Origin: Nitrosomonas sp.
Lineage (GTDB): Bacteria > Pseudomonadota > Gammaproteobacteria > Burkholderiales > Nitrosomonadaceae
Direction: 5' to 3'
Length of the DNA stretch: 64,000 nucleotides
Assembly: GCA_017984435.1 (NCBI GenBank)
Contig: JAGNZK010000003.1
Location: forward strand, 46,798 to 110,797
The position numbers and the translations under genes are program-made. The notes beneath the pieces are model-generated. The model made no database searches. It saw only the letters and a program-made list of their open reading frames with translations, and had not been told where the DNA came from. Below, piece after piece: positions 9,854 through 19,674 of this stretch. The number at the start of each line of letters is the position of its first letter. Position 1 is the first letter of the stretch.

Positions 9854-11128
9854 ATGCAAGCGCTTGCATCAAGCTACGTGACAACAGCTACACTTTCTTC
9901 GCTGCATAGATTGAGCTGCGGGTGCCTATTTTTAGGAATTCTGGCGTTCTCCGGCTGGGCATCTGCACAAGCTCATATGGATAATAATCAGCAATTTAAC
10001 GAGTGCCTATCTCGAATAGGATCGCAAGCAAAAACCGAAGGCATTTCCGACAAAACAATCCAGCAAGTATTGAGCAAGGTGAAACACAGCCAACGTGTTA
10101 TTGAGCTGGACCGGCGCCAGCCTGAATTCACGCAAACATTTGCCAATTACTTTAATACGCGCATCAATGATGAACGCGTTCTACGTGGTCGGGAATTATT
10201 GACGAAACATCGTGCATTACTGAATAAGATTCAACAGGAAACCGGTGTTCCGGCACAATATCTGGTGTCATTCTGGGGCTTGGAAACTAACTATGGCGGT
10301 CACTTTGGTGATTGGTCAGTCACCGATTCATTAGCCACGCTTGCGTGCGATCCACGGCGCAGCAGCTTTTTTACGCAGGAGCTACTCAATGCGATGCGTA
10401 TCGTTGATGCGGGGGATATCTCTCCGGACCGAATGATTGGTTCATGGGCAGGCGCGATGGGGCATATGCAATTTATGCCTTCCACCTTTTTGCGTTATGC
10501 GAAAGATATGGATGGGGATGGACGCCGTGATTTATGGGGCAGTATTCCCGATGCGATGGGATCTGCAGCAAACTTTTTACGGCAATTGGGCTGGATTCCT
10601 GATTTAAACTGGGGGCAAGAAGTTCGATTGCCGTCATCCTTTGATTATTCACTGGCTGGACGGGATCAAATGCTGAGTCAGGCCGAATGGGCAAAACTGG
10701 GTGTTACCGCTGTTTCCGGAACGTCATTAGTACCAACAGAACAAAAAGCTGCATTGCTTGTTCCTGCCGGTCATCAAGGACCGGCTTTTCTGGTTACTAA
10801 GAATTTTTATATCATCATGCGCTGGAATCGATCCGAGTTTTATGCATTGTCAGTCGGGCATCTGGCGGATCGCGTTGCCGGTGCGGCAGCATTACAACGT
10901 ACACCGCCGACCGATACGGCAAAAATAACACGTGAACAAGTGCGTCAACTGCAGATGGATTTATCGACATTGGGTATTGATGCTGGCGAAGCCGATGGTG
11001 TTATGGGGTCACTAACGCGTCAGGCAATCAGCCGCTTTCAGCAACAGACGCAACGCATTGCAGATGGCCATCTGGATATTACGTTATTAACTGCAATTCG
11101 TGAGGCGGCCAGCATGTTATCCCGTTAA
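9854..11128 (+). CDS. Lytic murein transglycosylase, MltB family, with peptidoglycan-binding domain
   Basis: Cleaves glycan strands of peptidoglycan. The start is placed at ATG 9854, giving an N-terminal export signal (hydrophobic stretch ending GWASAQA). An upstream in-frame ATG at 9773 would lie inside fur. The catalytic domain shows SFWGLETNYGGHFGDW with the expected catalytic Glu, then SWAGAMGHMQFMPSTFLRYA, both typical of the SLT-2/MltB fold. A C-terminal peptidoglycan-binding type 1 domain begins near LQMDLSTLGIDAGEADGVMG. The signal lacks a clear lipobox, so the protein is probably soluble in the periplasm, as with MltB relatives rather than MltB itself. Confidence 0.88.
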   Translation: MQALASSYVTTATLSSLHRLSCGCLFLGILAFSGWASAQAHMDNNQQFNECLSRIGSQAKTEGISDKTIQQVLSKVKHSQRVIELDRRQPEFTQTFANYFNTRINDERVLRGRELLTKHRALLNKIQQETGVPAQYLVSFWGLETNYGGHFGDWSVTDSLATLACDPRRSSFFTQELLNAMRIVDAGDISPDRMIGSWAGAMGHMQFMPSTFLRYAKDMDGDGRRDLWGSIPDAMGSAANFLRQLGWIPDLNWGQEVRLPSSFDYSLAGRDQMLSQAEWAKLGVTAVSGTSLVPTEQKAALLVPAGHQGPAFLVTKNFYIIMRWNRSEFYALSVGHLADRVAGAAALQRTPPTDTAKITREQVRQLQMDLSTLGIDAGEADGVMGSLTRQAISRFQQQTQRIADGHLDITLLTAIREAASMLSR

Positions 11129-11154
11129 GAGATGACCTGAGCCTGATTGGGAAG

Positions 11155-12141
11155 TTAAGTCAGTAAATGTTTGATTGCTTCCTGCTCGGCAATTAGTTCT
11201 TGATAGCTCTTTTGCATTTTTTTTCTATCCGACTCACTGATTTCCAATCCCTGAACAATTTTGTATTGACCATTCTGGCAAGTGACAGGAAAACTAAAGA
11301 TGACGCCATTGGGAATACCGTAGCTGCCATTGGAAGGCACACCCATCGAAACCCAGTTACCTTCCGAAGTGCCAAAAATCCAATCCTGCATATGATTGAT
11401 AATGGCGTTAGCTGCACTGGCGGCACTCGATTTGCCGCGGCGTGCTTCGATAATCGCCGCACCGCGTTTTTGTACGGTTGGGATAAAGTGATTTTCTATC
11501 CATCCAGCATCTGTCAATAAAGAAGTTACTTTGTCGCCGCCAACAGTGGCATGGCTCAAATCAGGAAACTGCGTATTGGAGTGATTGCCCCATACGATCA
11601 TTCTTTTGATATCTGATACAGGTGCCCGAAGTTTCAGCGCAACTTGAGATAAAGCGCGATTATGATCCAGCCGCAACATGGCGGAAAAATTACCGGGATC
11701 AAGATCGGGTGCATTTTTTAAAGTAATGTAGGCATTCGTGTTGGCAGGATTACCAACGACTAATACTTTGACATTACGCTTGGCAGCTACATTCAGCGCT
11801 CTCCCTTGTTCAATGAAAATAGGGCTATTGGCTGCAAGGAGGTCCTTGCGTTCCATATTTTCGCCGCGTGGACGTGCGCCTACCAGCAAAGCAATATCTA
11901 CATTGTTGAACGCAACTTCCGCATGATCTGTCGTGATAATTTCAGTCAATAACGGAAAGGCACAGTCATAGAGCTCCATGACGATGCCATCGAATAAAGG
12001 TTGTGCATCAGTAATGTCATGCAACTGCAGAATGACTGGTTGGTCTTTGCCAAACATATCACCTGCTGCAATGCGATATAGCAGGCTATAACAAATTTGT
12101 CCAGTTGCACCGGTGACGGCTATACGAATAGGCGGTTTCAT
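11155..12141 (-). CDS. mdh: Malate dehydrogenase
   Basis: Interconverts malate and oxaloacetate in the TCA cycle. The nucleotide-binding loop [20 protein letters not shown], the motif [10 protein letters not shown] and the catalytic-His segment [16 protein letters not shown] identify the group-2 MDH family common in betaproteobacteria. The start is placed at [11 protein letters not shown]; an upstream ATG at 12168 adds nine non-conserved residues. The length of 328 residues is normal. It stands alone on the minus strand, convergent with the transglycosylase gene. Confidence 0.95.
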   Translation of the reverse strand: MKPPIRIAVTGATGQICYSLLYRIAAGDMFGKDQPVILQLHDITDAQPLFDGIVMELYDCAFPLLTEIITTDHAEVAFNNVDIALLVGARPRGENMERKDLLAANSPIFIEQGRALNVAAKRNVKVLVVGNPANTNAYITLKNAPDLDPGNFSAMLRLDHNRALSQVALKLRAPVSDIKRMIVWGNHSNTQFPDLSHATVGGDKVTSLLTDAGWIENHFIPTVQKRGAAIIEARRGKSSAASAANAIINHMQDWIFGTSEGNWVSMGVPSNGSYGIPNGVIFSFPVTCQNGQYKIVQGLEISESDRKKMQKSYQELIAEQEAIKHLLT

Positions 12142-12472
12142 TTTTTCCAATCCTCGAGAAACCACCAATGCGTTGATAAAATTGGCAGTATGGGGAGAAG
12201 TGAACGAATTATACTTGCAATCAGAGTCTCACGGAAGAGTAAGTTTGCTCAAGATGTAACAGAATATCGATATGGTGTTGATTGCATATTAAAATACGAT
12301 AACGTATTAAGATTTTCGGTGATTCAAGTGAGCATGACACGCAATGTATAAGAGGTTTCTCAATGTTCTGATTGCTCATACCAATTTCAATGATGCGAGA
12401 TCAGACAGGTTTTTTACAGGAAAATAACGCATTGAACGAAATATCTGACAAGGTTTTTCTAGAATATTGGTA
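12142..12472. other. Gene-poor stretch between mdh and the sigma-factor relic
   Basis: About 330 bases without a supported gene. It must carry the mdh promoter. The only structure noted is a short AT-rich palindrome, AATACG (12293-12298) and CGTATT (12303-12308) with a four-base spacer, which could be an operator. An ATG-rich stretch at 12320-12400 has no coding character. Confidence 0.4.
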
Positions 12473-13575
12473 GTGCTTTATCGTAACGAATTTAGGCGCA
12501 TATTCGCTACACTTGTACGATTGTTGGGTGATTTTGATCAGGCTGAAGAAGTGTTGCATGATGCATTCAAGGCTGCATTGGATGAGATTCCGGAACAACA
12601 CGATGCATTAAGCAAACCCTGAAGACACATCGGACGAGAATCTGGAAGATGATCAGCTGCGGCTGATTTTTACTTGCTGTCATCCAAGTTTGTCGCCGGA
12701 AGCGCAGGTTGCTTTGACCTTGTGCGAGATTTGCGGTTTGACTACCGAGGAAATTGCACGCGCTTTCCTGATAACACCGAAAACGGCGGCTCACCGTATT
12801 GTGCGTACCAAAGCTAAAATCCGTGATGCACGGATACCGTATGAAGTTCCAGCACCTGAGGAACTGCCTGGATGTTTGGACTCAGTTTTGCAAGTTGCCT
12901 ATTTAGTGTTCAACGAGGGTTACTCAGCATCCTTCGGTATTCAGTTAACACGACATGATCTTTCCGGTGAGGCAATCCGTTTGGATAGGCTTTTAATGGA
13001 ATTGCTACCTGCAGAACCGGAAATCCTGGGGTTACTGGCACTTATGCTGTTGCAGGATTCCCGGCGCGCGGCGCGAACCACAGCGGAAGGCGACTTGATC
13101 TTACTTGATGAACAGGATTGATCGCTCTGGAATCGTGATCAGATCAATGAAGGTGTGACCCTAGTAAGACGAAGCTTTCGGTTTGTCAGGATTCGGTGCG
13201 TACACTGTGCAAGCTGCGATCGCTGCTATCCATGCTGAAGCACCCAGCACGGATGCAACGGATTGGCGGGAAATTGTTGGTTTGTACGATGTGTTGCTGC
13301 ACATTTATCCATCACCCGTGGTTGAGTTAAATCGTGAAGTTGCTCTGGCAATGCGCGATGGAGCGGAAATTGGACTTGGACGGGTGGAAGCATTGCTCTC
13401 ACGAGGTGAACCCGAAGATTATCATTTTATTTATGCCGCTCAGGCGGATTTTTATCGCAGACTCGGTCAAATCGATCAAGCTGCCACGGCTTACCGGCAA
13501 GCATTGAAGCTCGTGCAACAAGAGCCCGAGCGGCGATTTTTGCAAAGAAGATTGATTGAACTGCAAAATAAATAA
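12473..13575 (+). pseudogene. Broken ECF-type sigma factor (YCII/DGPF-associated, SigJ/ECF41-like group)
   Basis: Three fragments of one gene in three states. The first, from about 12473, encodes sigma region 2 (YRNEFRRIFATLVRLLGD, then FDQAEEVLHDAFKAALDE) and runs into a stop near 12621. The second, about 12645-13121, encodes region 4 and the middle domain (ALTLCEICGLTTEEIARAF, YEVPAPEELPGCL, VYLVFNEGYSAS-like) and ends in TGA where the family has Arg (DEQ-D-stop-SLWNRDQI). The third, about 13183-13575, is in another frame and encodes the C-terminal helical part (YTVQAAIAAIHAEAP to EPERRFLQRRLIEL). The region between 2 and 4 is deleted. This is clearly a decayed gene; the protein cannot be made. 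Confidence 0.85.
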
Positions 13576-13654
13576 GCCAATGTCGATTTCAGGTGCTACC
13601 GATCGACTAATGAGCGTCATCATATTATTTTCCACTCAAAATAAAGAACTTGCC

Positions 13655-13978
13655 ATGAAATATCTCTGCTTGGTTTATAGTGCGGAAAACTTGCTGGACA
13701 CCATGCCGGACAGTGATTGTCTTGCTTACGATGAAAGCATCCGCAAATCAGGATATTGCTTAGCTGCGGAAGCGCTGCAGCCTGTGCATACCGCAACGAC
13801 GGTTAGGGTGCGTGACGGTAAAATCAGTATTGCCGATGGTCCATTCGCTGAAACCAAGGAACAATTGGCCGGTTTTTATCTGATTGAAGCCAAAGAAGCT
13901 ATTCAACTGGCTGCCAAAATTCCACCCGCGCAGGTCGGGAGTATTGAAGTCAGGCCGATTCGTGAAATGGCACGGTAA
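13655..13978 (+). CDS. YCII/DGPF-domain protein
   Basis: Small 107-residue protein of the YCII-related (DGPF) family. It starts at MKYLCLVYS, and the family signature DGPFAETKEQLAGFYLIEA is intact. These proteins have a dimeric ferredoxin-like fold with a possible active-site His/Asp; no reaction is established for most of them. They are often encoded beside sigma factors of the type that is broken just upstream, so this gene has probably lost its partner. The reading frame is undamaged. Confidence 0.8.
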   Translation: MKYLCLVYSAENLLDTMPDSDCLAYDESIRKSGYCLAAEALQPVHTATTVRVRDGKISIADGPFAETKEQLAGFYLIEAKEAIQLAAKIPPAQVGSIEVRPIREMAR

Positions 13979-14126
13979 GGTGGGCAGGAAGTTTAAGGCT
14001 GCAAAAAATTTTGCCGGATTGTCGATTGCTTAGCTTTCCGTTCGACTAACCAATGAAATCTTACGGTCACTAAAAATAGCGAATAATAAGATTTAATTTA
14101 TTTTTCAATCTTAAAGAGATATCAAC

Positions 14127-14540
14127 ATGCGCTATATGATCATCGTAAAAGCGAACAAAGACTCAGAAGCTGGGGTCATGCCCAGTGAGCAACTCATTGC
14201 AGCAATGACGAAATTTCATGAGGAGCTGGCGGCAGGTATATTGCTGGATGCATCCGGCTTGCAAGTCAGTTCAAAAGGTTGGCGCATCCAATACAGCGGG
14301 GATAAACGTACCATGATTGACGGTCCTTTTGCTGAAACTAAGGAACTGATCGTTGGTTATACCTTGATTAAAGTGGCGTCGAGAGCCCAAGCTATCGACT
14401 GGAGTATGCGTTTTCCCAATCCTGTGGGCGTGGGGAGCGATGCTGAAATTGAAGTACGACAATTGTTCGAGCTGGATGATTTTGAATCCAGTGATGCAGT
14501 TGAGCGCTTTCGTGAGTTGGAAACGGGTAAAAACGGTTGA
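14127..14540 (+). CDS. YCII/DGPF-domain protein (second copy, C-terminally extended)
   Basis: A second YCII-related protein of 137 residues. It starts MRYMIIVKANKDSE, and the signature DGPFAETKELIVGYTLIKV is intact. The C-terminal tail (ELDDFESSDAVERFRELE) is typical of the longer subgroup. A clear ribosome-binding AAAGAG precedes the ATG. It is only distantly similar to the preceding DGPF gene, so they look like separate members of a cassette rather than a recent duplication. No substrate is known. Confidence 0.8.
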   Translation: MRYMIIVKANKDSEAGVMPSEQLIAAMTKFHEELAAGILLDASGLQVSSKGWRIQYSGDKRTMIDGPFAETKELIVGYTLIKVASRAQAIDWSMRFPNPVGVGSDAEIEVRQLFELDDFESSDAVERFRELETGKNG

Positions 14541-14571
14541 AATAAAAAACTATGACTAATAGGAGAACACA

Positions 14572-14934
14572 ATGGGAAAGTATGTTGATGGTTATGTAAT
14601 TCCGGTTCCTCAGAACAATCTGGATAAATATAAAAAAATGGCTGAATTGGCCGGTTCGATTTGGAAAGCGCATGGTGCTTTGGAATACATTGAATGTGCA
14701 GGAGACGATCTCGATCAAAAAGAACTCGTATCGTTTAAAAAAATGGCGGGTGCTTATGAGGATGAAACGGTTATTTTTGCATGGATCGTATTTGAATCGA
14801 GAGAGCATCGTGATCGAGTCAATCAGGTAGTAATGGCTGATCCGCGTTTAGCGGGAATGATGAATCCCGATTTTCCTTCTTTCGATTGTAAGCGGATGGC
14901 GTATGGTGGTTTCAAAGTAATTGTTAACCATTAA
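14572..14934 (+). CDS. DUF1428 family protein (YbaA-like)
   Basis: Protein of 120 residues beginning MGKYVDGYVIPVPQNNLDKY, which matches the DUF1428 family of dimeric alpha-beta barrel proteins. Other family-like segments are WKAHGALEYIEC and FDCKRMAYGGFKVIV. A good AGGAG site precedes the ATG. It follows the second YCII gene by 31 bases and completes a cassette of small ferredoxin-fold proteins that normally travels with the sigma factor broken upstream. Its function is unknown. Confidence 0.8.
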   Translation: MGKYVDGYVIPVPQNNLDKYKKMAELAGSIWKAHGALEYIECAGDDLDQKELVSFKKMAGAYEDETVIFAWIVFESREHRDRVNQVVMADPRLAGMMNPDFPSFDCKRMAYGGFKVIVNH

Positions 14935-15076
14935 CAGGCGTTGAAAAACGTTTTTGAGACAAGTTATACAAGGCAAAAACAGGCGAGAAAGCACGCAGTT
15001 CATGCGTAATAAATGAGCATTTTGAGCCTGTTTTTAACATCGCAGCGGCAATGCAGATAGTTTTTCAACGGCCTGT
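14934..15076. repeat. Nested inverted-repeat element (MITE-like), possibly doubling as terminator
   Basis: Outer arms: 14934-14949 (ACAGGCGTTGAAAAAC) and 15060-15076, whose reverse complement differs by a single inserted base. Inner arms: AAAAACAGGC (14975-14984) and GCCTGTTTTT (15026-15035), a perfect match. The element fills the whole gap between the convergent DUF1428 and rlpA genes and begins at the stop codon of the former. It has no coding capacity. Copies elsewhere in the genome would confirm a mobile repeat. Confidence 0.6.
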
Positions 15077-15082
15077 CAGAGA

Positions 15083-16045
15083 CTAGTCGATTACTAATAT
15101 GGGTGTGATGGCAAGGTGTTGGGTAATCGTGCTGGCAGTTTGCTTTGCAAGAATTTGATCGGGATAGGGGCCTGCATGAATTTTATACAGACCGTTATTT
15201 TTTGTAATGTTGATAGTATCGTTGAGCCATGGAATTTTCTTCCGCACATGCGTAAGAAAATTATGCGCATTATCCGGTGAACCAAATGCTCCCAATTGCA
15301 GATAAACCGAATTCATTTCCAGATTGCTATTAGTGATAGGTGGTGTTGCGGCTGCAGATGATTCAGTGACTGCTAGTTTTGCCGGATTATTGCTATCAGT
15401 CAATATACTTTCAATTTCAACCTGACCGCTGCCGCCTGCGAGTATTCCCAATTTATAAGCTGCTGTGTAAGATAGATCGATGAGGCGGTCAGATAAAAAT
15501 GGTCCGCGATCATTGAGACGCACAATAATCGATTTGCCGTTTTCCAGATTAGTTACTCGTGCGTAGCTGGGGAGCGGCAGGGTAGGGTGCGCAGCCGTCA
15601 TTGCATACATGTCATAGACCTCTCCCGATGCAGTATTGTTACCGTGATAACGACGGCCATACCATGAAGCGATACCACGTTCTTTATAGGGACGAAGTTC
15701 GGTCATGGGTCTGAATTGTCTTCCCAATGCAACATAAGGTCGCATATTCGCTAAACGCAGGGGCTCAGCTTTGGGAACGGCATCCGAAACCAGATGTAAA
15801 TCAGGTGGAGGGTTATCGCCCGGACCATCATCCAAATAATAACCACCGCCTTTTCTAGCAATCGAACCGGAGTTTGCATGGGTTGTTATCGAACTGGAGG
15901 AATATTTTTGTTTGGGCTGGTGATTGTACTGCGGTGTACTGCTGCAGGCTGTTAACAATGCAAAAATCAATGCTAATCCAAAAACTGGCGATGTCATTAC
16001 AGATACATAATATTGAAAAGAAAATGCTGAATAACTGTTTGTCAT
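15083..16045 (-). CDS. rlpA: Septal-ring lipoprotein RlpA with SPOR domain
   Basis: Lytic transglycosylase-like lipoprotein acting on denuded glycan. The double-psi beta-barrel domain shows GIASWYGRRYHGNNTASGE and VRLNDRGPFLSDRLIDLS. A C-terminal SPOR domain (VYLQLGAFGSPDNAHNFL onward) targets division sites. The lipobox is LLTAC. The start at 16045 overlaps the rodA stop as ATGA, which favours translational coupling; ATG 15997 would give a shorter, more usual lipoprotein signal. It is the last gene of the elongation operon. Confidence 0.9.
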   Translation of the reverse strand: MTNSYSAFSFQYYVSVMTSPVFGLALIFALLTACSSTPQYNHQPKQKYSSSSITTHANSGSIARKGGGYYLDDGPGDNPPPDLHLVSDAVPKAEPLRLANMRPYVALGRQFRPMTELRPYKERGIASWYGRRYHGNNTASGEVYDMYAMTAAHPTLPLPSYARVTNLENGKSIIVRLNDRGPFLSDRLIDLSYTAAYKLGILAGGSGQVEIESILTDSNNPAKLAVTESSAAATPPITNSNLEMNSVYLQLGAFGSPDNAHNFLTHVRKKIPWLNDTINITKNNGLYKIHAGPYPDQILAKQTASTITQHLAITPILVID

Positions 16046-17142
16046 GTTTTTATGAGTTTAGGATGTGTTTGAATACTCATTAAAATACCAAAACCGAGTA
16101 ACATTGTTACCATTGATGTGCCACCATAACTGATCAGTGGAAGTGGAACACCCACCACCGGAAGGATACCACTAACCATTCCCATGTTAACAAAAATATA
16201 AGTGCAGAAAGTTAGTGTAATTGAACCGGCAATGAGGCGCGTAAACTGTGTGGAAGCATTCGCCGTAATTACCATGCAACGTCCGATCACTACTAAATAT
16301 AACAATAATAATAAGGTATTGCCAATCAGTCCGAATTCTTCGGAGAAAACGGCAAAGATAAAATCGGTACTTTGTTCCGGTAAAAAATCCAATTGCGTCT
16401 GTGTGCCTTTTTGCCAGCCTTTCCCGATCATGCCGCCTGAACCGATAGCGATGGATGATTGGATCGTGTGATAACCGGCACCTAATGGATCTTGTGAAGG
16501 ATCCAGCAATGTCATGATGCGTTGACGTTGATAATCGTGCATGATTGACCACAATATCGGAAGGCTACTTGCTGCTGCTACCCCTAATCCAGCAATGATA
16601 CGCCATGATAATCCGGCCAGAAACAATACATAAAAACCGCTGGAGGCAATCAATAATGCAGTACCTAGATCAGGTTGTTTCAGGATCAAAAACACGGGCA
16701 ACATGAGTAGTATGGTTGCGCCAATATAATCTCTCAAACGTAAAGTGATTTCGTGTTTATCGAAGTACCAAGCCATCATAAGCGGTATAGCAATTTTCAT
16801 TAGTTCGGATGGCTGAATTTTTGTTACACCAACATCAAGCCAACGTCTGGCGCCATTATTAATTTCACCAAATAAAGCAACACCAATGAGTAAAACCAGT
16901 CCTATTATGTACATGGGCAATGCAAGACGCCTGATTTGTTGCAATGGAATATTGGCGACCGACCACATAACTACCAAAGCTACCAATATATTAACCATCT
17001 GATGACTGACTTTGTTGATATTGGCACCTGTGGCGCTATAGAGCACAATGAGTCCTACCGACATCAATATGAGAATTCCGACTAAAAGAAAGCCGTCGAT
17101 ATAACGTGTGAAATAGTACCAAATTTTTCTGATTTCAATCAT
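16042..17142 (-). CDS. rodA: Rod-shape glycosyltransferase RodA (SEDS family)
   Basis: Polytopic inner-membrane SEDS protein that polymerises lipid II during elongation together with PBP2. About ten hydrophobic segments are visible. SEDS signatures include GARRWLDVGVTKIQPSE, LKQPDLGTALLIASSG and the C-terminal VGVPLPLISYGGTSM. The length of 366 residues is normal. It lies 22 bases after mrdA, its functional partner. Confidence 0.95.
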   Translation of the reverse strand: MIEIRKIWYYFTRYIDGFLLVGILILMSVGLIVLYSATGANINKVSHQMVNILVALVVMWSVANIPLQQIRRLALPMYIIGLVLLIGVALFGEINNGARRWLDVGVTKIQPSELMKIAIPLMMAWYFDKHEITLRLRDYIGATILLMLPVFLILKQPDLGTALLIASSGFYVLFLAGLSWRIIAGLGVAAASSLPILWSIMHDYQRQRIMTLLDPSQDPLGAGYHTIQSSIAIGSGGMIGKGWQKGTQTQLDFLPEQSTDFIFAVFSEEFGLIGNTLLLLLYLVVIGRCMVITANASTQFTRLIAGSITLTFCTYIFVNMGMVSGILPVVGVPLPLISYGGTSMVTMLLGFGILMSIQTHPKLIKT

Positions 17143-17164
17143 AGCGTAGTCAGTTGTCGAACTA

Positions 17165-19126
17165 TCAATGGAATATTATTTCCTCATCTTCCGACTCCAT
17201 TTCCTGAAGATGTTCATGGACATGATCTGCAACAGATTCAGTAAGCTCAGCAGATTTTGTAGATGTCGATTCAGGTGATTGCCCTAATAGGAAATGATCA
17301 AATACTTGTCTGGCGATGGGTGCTGCGGTCGAGCCGCCTGTTCCGGTATTTTCAACCAACACCGCCAAGGCGATTCTGGGTGCTTCTGCGGGTGCATAAG
17401 CGATGAACATTGCATGATCGCGATGACGTTCATTGATGGATTTTTCATTGTAACGCTCTCCCTGTTTGATGCCGATCACTTGTGAGGTACCGGTTTTCCC
17501 GGCAAAGGTATAGGCTGCGTTGGTGCCTACTTTTGCAGCTGTACCGCCAGGACGGGTGACATCCACCAATGCATTTTTAACAATTTCGATATTCTTGGGT
17601 TTTAGATTAAGGTTATAGAGCAGTTTTGCAGGGATATCCTCAATATCTCCGGTTTGACTATTTTGTATTTGTTTGACCAAGCGTGGCAGATAAGCTTTTC
17701 CCTCATTGGCAATGATCGTGGTGGCAAAAGCGAGTTGTAGTGGTGTGGTCAGGTTGTAGCCTTGCCCAATGGCAACGGAAATCGTGTCTCCTGCATACCA
17801 CTTCTGCTTATATTGACGCATTTTCCAAGCGGATGAAGGCAGCAATCCGGAAACTTCACCCTCGATGTCAATGCCTGTTTTCTTCCCCAATCCAAATTGA
17901 CTGATAAAACTATGGATATTGTCTATTCCCAGATCGTTGGCGAGACTGTAATAATAGGTGTCGCATGAGACGACCAATGATTTGTGCAAATTAACCCTGC
18001 CATGACCGCCCGGTTTCCAGTCGCGATAACGACGGTCTACACCGGGCAAAGAAAAAAATCCAGGGTCACTCATGCTATATTCGGGGGTGCGTTTGCCTAA
18101 TTCCAGTGCTGCCAATGCCATAAAAGGTTTAAAGGTGGATCCTGGGGGATAAACGCCACGCAACGCCCTGTTGTTCAGCGGTCTGTCAATTGACTGATTG
18201 AGCAGATTCCAGTTTTCCTGATCGATACCGCCAATAAAAAGATTGTTGTCATAACCAGGTTTGCTGACAAAAGCCAGCACTTCGCCGTTATTGGGATCTA
18301 AAGCTACCAGTGCGCCACGATGATCGCCAAAAGCTTTTTCTGCAGCTTCTTGCAATCCAAGATCCAATGAGAGGATCAAATTATTGCCCGGGGTTGGAGG
18401 GGTGCGCGATAGAACGCGGATAGAACGACCTGCGGCATCCGTTTCTACCTCTTCAAAACCGGTGATGCCATGCAATTGTTTTTCATAACTTTGTTCGATA
18501 CCGATTTTCCCAATATGATGAGAGCCACGATAATTATTGACTTCTCCATCAAGCTCAAGTTGTTCCAGATCTTGATCATTGATGCGGCTGATATAGCCGA
18601 TTACGTGCGATATGATTTCTTTTTCCGGATATTGACGAAATACACGTGCTTTAATTTCAACACCAGGAAACCGATAGCGATTGGTTGCAAAACTTGCAAT
18701 CTCCACATCAGTCAAGCGATTGCGAATAGGTAAGCTTTTAAATCGTTTGCTTTCCTTCATCAGTTTTTTGAAGCGCTGGCGATCAATGGATGTTATTTCA
18801 ATAATTGTCGCCAATTCATCCAGCGTAGATTCAATATCCGGGACTTTGCTGGGAATGATTTCTAATGCATAAGCGGAATAGTTCTGTGCCAACACTTTAC
18901 CATGACGGTCATAGATTAAACCGCGATTGGGAACCAGCGGTAAAATGGAAATACGATTGGCTTCCGCCAACGTATGGTAGTGCTCTTGCTGAGAAACTTG
19001 TAAATAATAAAAACGCGTATAGAGTATTAGAAAGAATATCAATACAAATCCGGCGCTGACAGCAAGACGGTTACGAAATTTGTGCAGCTCAATCGGATGA
19101 TTGCGTAATTCTACTTTATGCTTCAT
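17165..19126 (-). CDS. mrdA: Penicillin-binding protein 2 (elongation transpeptidase)
   Basis: Class B PBP that cross-links peptidoglycan in the elongasome. There is one N-terminal membrane anchor at about residues 21-42. The dimerisation domain carries NRGLIYDRHGKVLAQN. The transpeptidase domain has STFK (S330 nucleophile), SCD (387-389) and KTGT (544-547). The length of 653 residues is normal. The C-terminal tail is acidic, rich in Glu and Asp. It overlaps mreD by four bases (ATGA type). Confidence 0.96.
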   Translation of the reverse strand: MKHKVELRNHPIELHKFRNRLAVSAGFVLIFFLILYTRFYYLQVSQQEHYHTLAEANRISILPLVPNRGLIYDRHGKVLAQNYSAYALEIIPSKVPDIESTLDELATIIEITSIDRQRFKKLMKESKRFKSLPIRNRLTDVEIASFATNRYRFPGVEIKARVFRQYPEKEIISHVIGYISRINDQDLEQLELDGEVNNYRGSHHIGKIGIEQSYEKQLHGITGFEEVETDAAGRSIRVLSRTPPTPGNNLILSLDLGLQEAAEKAFGDHRGALVALDPNNGEVLAFVSKPGYDNNLFIGGIDQENWNLLNQSIDRPLNNRALRGVYPPGSTFKPFMALAALELGKRTPEYSMSDPGFFSLPGVDRRYRDWKPGGHGRVNLHKSLVVSCDTYYYSLANDLGIDNIHSFISQFGLGKKTGIDIEGEVSGLLPSSAWKMRQYKQKWYAGDTISVAIGQGYNLTTPLQLAFATTIIANEGKAYLPRLVKQIQNSQTGDIEDIPAKLLYNLNLKPKNIEIVKNALVDVTRPGGTAAKVGTNAAYTFAGKTGTSQVIGIKQGERYNEKSINERHRDHAMFIAYAPAEAPRIALAVLVENTGTGGSTAAPIARQVFDHFLLGQSPESTSTKSAELTESVADHVHEHLQEMESEDEEIIFH

Positions 19127-19674
19127 AACGCATTCAGGTCTGATTTTTGCTTAAGGGGTGTACTCAACAAAAAGGAGATGGGTGCCCATAATAAGATACC
19201 TGTTGCCGTAGCAAAGAAGTATTGCCAGCCAGGTAAATGGGCTCCCCCCAATACGGCAATCAGAATAATCACCGTCTGCATGACGATTAATATCAGACCA
19301 ATCTGTGGCGCTTGTTGCATAAGGTTGAATATGCGCAAGCGTCGCCCAAGAATTAATGTGAGATAAACGGCAATACAATAAGCGAAGGCGTGTTGTCCCA
19401 GAATACTAGTGTTGCCGACATCCATCATTAATCCCATGCCAAAAGCGATGCTCATTCCCATTTTGTGCGGGTGATTAATACCCCAGTAAATGATTGCGAT
19501 GGCTACGAAATCGGGGCGAAATAATAATATATTTTCCGGTAGCGGTAAGAAATTGAGAATGAGAGCGATAGCCAGACTGATCGCAATATATCCACCGCTG
19601 GGTGGCACATACACATCTTGTCTGAAATAATCGTCTGCGTTTAAATTTTTGTCTCTAGTTTTTTTGTGATTCAA
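19123..19674 (-). CDS. mreD: Rod-shape-determining membrane protein MreD
   Basis: Small polytopic protein of the elongasome. Five or so transmembrane helices are visible, with the family segment FRPDFVAIAIIYWGINHPHK and GMGLMMDVGNTSILGQHAF. The 183-residue length is slightly longer than usual because of a basic N-terminal extension that overlaps the mreC 3' end by 20 bases. It is positioned between mreC and mrdA as expected. Confidence 0.93.
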   Translation of the reverse strand: MNHKKTRDKNLNADDYFRQDVYVPPSGGYIAISLAIALILNFLPLPENILLFRPDFVAIAIIYWGINHPHKMGMSIAFGMGLMMDVGNTSILGQHAFAYCIAVYLTLILGRRLRIFNLMQQAPQIGLILIVMQTVIILIAVLGGAHLPGWQYFFATATGILLWAPISFLLSTPLKQKSDLNAL

